Shown here: positions 22,617 through 23,445 of the stretch, piece by piece | Layout of the letters: every line of letters begins with the position of its first letter | How positions within the stretch are numbered: the first letter of the stretch is position 1 | From: Proteobacteria bacterium UBA6908 | GTDB lineage: Bacteria; Pseudomonadota; Gammaproteobacteria; Acidiferrobacterales; UBA6901 | Assembly (NCBI GenBank): GCA_002451085.1 | Contig: DKBE01000083.1 | Location: forward strand, 33,300-56,744 | Length of the DNA: 23,445 bases | Direction: 5' to 3' | Position numbers and translations under genes: made by a program | The notes under the pieces: model-generated | Databases searched by the model: none | Told to the model about the DNA's origin: nothing | What the model saw: only the letters and a program-made list of their open reading frames with translations

Positions 22617-22886
22617 TCATTTCTCGCCCTTGACCGCCCGACGGAATTCACGCCCACCTTCGCGGAACACACTCCCGATGGTCTTGCCGGCCTGTTTGGC
22701 ATTACGGCCAACCTCCTTGCCGATGTGCCCTGCTTCGCGCACTGCACTACCGGTGGCGTGACCAACCTCGCGAGCACCGCTCTTGAGACTCGATTCCTCG
22801 GCTTGCACCGGTGAAAGCACCATCGTCACCAACAGCCATGCTCCAATCCACCTAGAGGCGCGAACTATTTCTTCCGAGGTCACCAT
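22617..22886 (-). CDS. Small exported amphipathic-helix protein with 11-residue repeats
   Basis: Unrecognised 89-residue protein. The ATG at 22886 is preceded by AGGAG at five bases and starts a signal peptide (WIGAWLLVTMVLSPVQA, cleavage near residue 29). The mature 60 residues are a single charged helix with Gly at regular intervals and an 11-residue period: REVGH (39-43) recurs as REAGH (50-54), then RNAKQ (61-65), ending in a basic tail (EFRRAVKGEK). Hendecad helices of this kind lie flat on membranes or self-associate. The longer frame to 23003 has no signal and overlaps the promoter of the divergent cytochrome gene, so it is rejected. Periplasmic location is predicted; the role is unknown. 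Confidence 0.75.
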   Translation of the reverse strand: MVTSEEIVRASRWIGAWLLVTMVLSPVQAEESSLKSGAREVGHATGSAVREAGHIGKEVGRNAKQAGKTIGSVFREGGREFRRAVKGEK

Positions 22887-23011
22887 ACCCACTCCTGAAT
22901 CTATTGTGCCGTCGGTCCGGCTTCTGGACCGCACCTGGAATCCAATTATCGCCACGAATCTCGGCGGCCGCTGACCGACGATCCGCATCGGCACACCCAT
23001 CATCCGGCAAA

Positions 23012-23078
23012 TTTAAGGAATATTTAGCAATCCCTGAGCAATGATTTAACAATGCCAGCCAGTAGTTCTGCGTACGAT
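23012..23078 (+). promoter_or_regulatory. Cytochrome gene promoter with four 11-bp phased direct repeats
   Basis: Hexamers TTTAAG (23012), TTTAGC (23023), CTGAGC (23034) and TTTAAC (23045) are each followed by a five-base spacer, giving an exact 11-bp period. Three spacers begin with AAT. A weak -10 TACGAT (23073-23078) would put the -35 at about 23050, so the last repeat abuts it, as in promoters activated by OmpR/PhoB-type response regulators. The remaining intergenic sequence shows nothing else. Confidence 0.55.
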
Positions 23079-23113
23079 CCCTCTCGCCCAATCACATAAC
23101 CGAGGAGGATTCC

Positions 23114-23445
23114 ATGAAGCCCATTCTGATTATTTCCCTGCTGTGTTCGCTCGTGTCCCTTTCGGCCACTGCACAAGCGACCGATTCCCGATCCGGCAAT
23201 GCCACGCTGGAGCGCGGACGCGCCCTGACCGTGCTTGGCGGCTGCCATGACTGCCACACCCCGGGCTATCCGGAAGCCGCTGGCAAGGTACCGAAGGCCG
23301 AGTGGCTGACCGGCAACGCCGTGGGCTTCCAGGGCCCGTGGGGCACAAGCTACCCGGTGAACCTGCGCCTGTATGTGCAGGGCAAAACCGAAAAGGAGTG
23401 GATTGCGCGCGTGCGCCAGCCGATGCGGCCGCCGATGCCGTGGTT
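23114..23445 (+). CDS. Periplasmic c-type cytochrome, truncated by the window edge
   Basis: First 110 residues of an exported haem c protein. AGGAGGA lies six bases before ATG 23114, the strongest ribosome site in the region. The signal peptide MKPILIISLLCSLVSLSATAQA is probably cut after residue 22. Haem attachment is CHDCH (44-48; Cys44, Cys47, His48 proximal ligand). The sequence after it (PGYPEAAGKVPKAEWLTGN, FQGPWGTSYPVNLRLYV) resembles the mono-haem subunits of cytochrome c families that accept electrons from dehydrogenases, and MRPPMPW may hold the axial Met, but the C-terminus lies outside. Its partner enzyme is unknown. Expression is likely controlled through the phased repeats upstream. 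Confidence 0.9.
   Translation, partial: MKPILIISLLCSLVSLSATAQATDSRSGNATLERGRALTVLGGCHDCHTPGYPEAAGKVPKAEWLTGNAVGFQGPWGTSYPVNLRLYVQGKTEKEWIARVRQPMRPPMPW

Noticed and set aside
1..23445. tRNA, rRNA, CRISPR arrays, insertion sequences, attachment sites
   Set aside because: No cloverleaf, spaced repeat array, transposase or integrase motif, or terminal inverted repeat was found by eye.

Overview
The window is about 23.4 kb of moderately GC-rich DNA with dense, short-spaced bacterial genes. The gene set (YrfG-type HAD nucleotidase, RsuA, HinT, WbuC-type cupin, MetA, CysQ, DUF3391/HD-GYP, REC-REC-GGDEF) suggests a free-living gammaproteobacterium. Two rhodanese genes, a periplasmic multicopper/SCO cluster and a c-type cytochrome would fit a respiring, possibly sulfur- or metal-oxidising organism; that lifestyle is inference. 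I see no tRNA, rRNA, CRISPR array, insertion sequence or phage gene.

Layout. Positions 1-6563 are a minus-strand run: HIT protein, two-receiver diguanylate cyclase, a coupled small unknown protein, CysQ-type phosphatase, FGGY kinase, and a P-type ATPase that leaves the window at base 1. Positions 6787-8015 (plus) hold a HAD nucleotidase and a lipoprotein, facing a minus-strand DUF2846-like/beta-barrel protein. A CarS-like membrane protein (plus) follows. Then comes a minus-strand set hinT, wbuC-like cupin, YkgJ-type Cys-cluster protein and metallophosphoesterase. Divergent from hinT is a good promoter driving a P-loop ATPase and metA, closed by a strong hairpin terminator.

Positions 14294-20952 are minus-strand again: a periplasmic tandem rhodanese, a single-domain rhodanese with a palindromic operator across its promoter, rsuA, SCO1-type copper chaperone, a secreted unknown protein, and two adjacent exported two-cupredoxin-domain proteins; a small membrane protein lies furthest upstream. 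Positions 21303-22592 (plus) encode an HD-GYP c-di-GMP phosphodiesterase. The window ends with a small exported helical protein (minus) and a cytochrome c (plus, truncated by the window edge) whose promoter carries 11-bp phased direct repeats.

The most unusual item is the cupredoxin pair at 17858-20244. The two proteins look like paralogous two-domain multicopper oxidase subunits that have lost copper ligands reciprocally: one keeps the type-1 plus half trinuclear site only in its first cupredoxin domain, the other keeps only the complementary His-x-His pairs in its second domain. Together they supply exactly the eight histidines of a trinuclear centre. I propose an obligate heteromeric ('split') multicopper oxidase, assembled with the SCO protein and the secreted unknown encoded just downstream.
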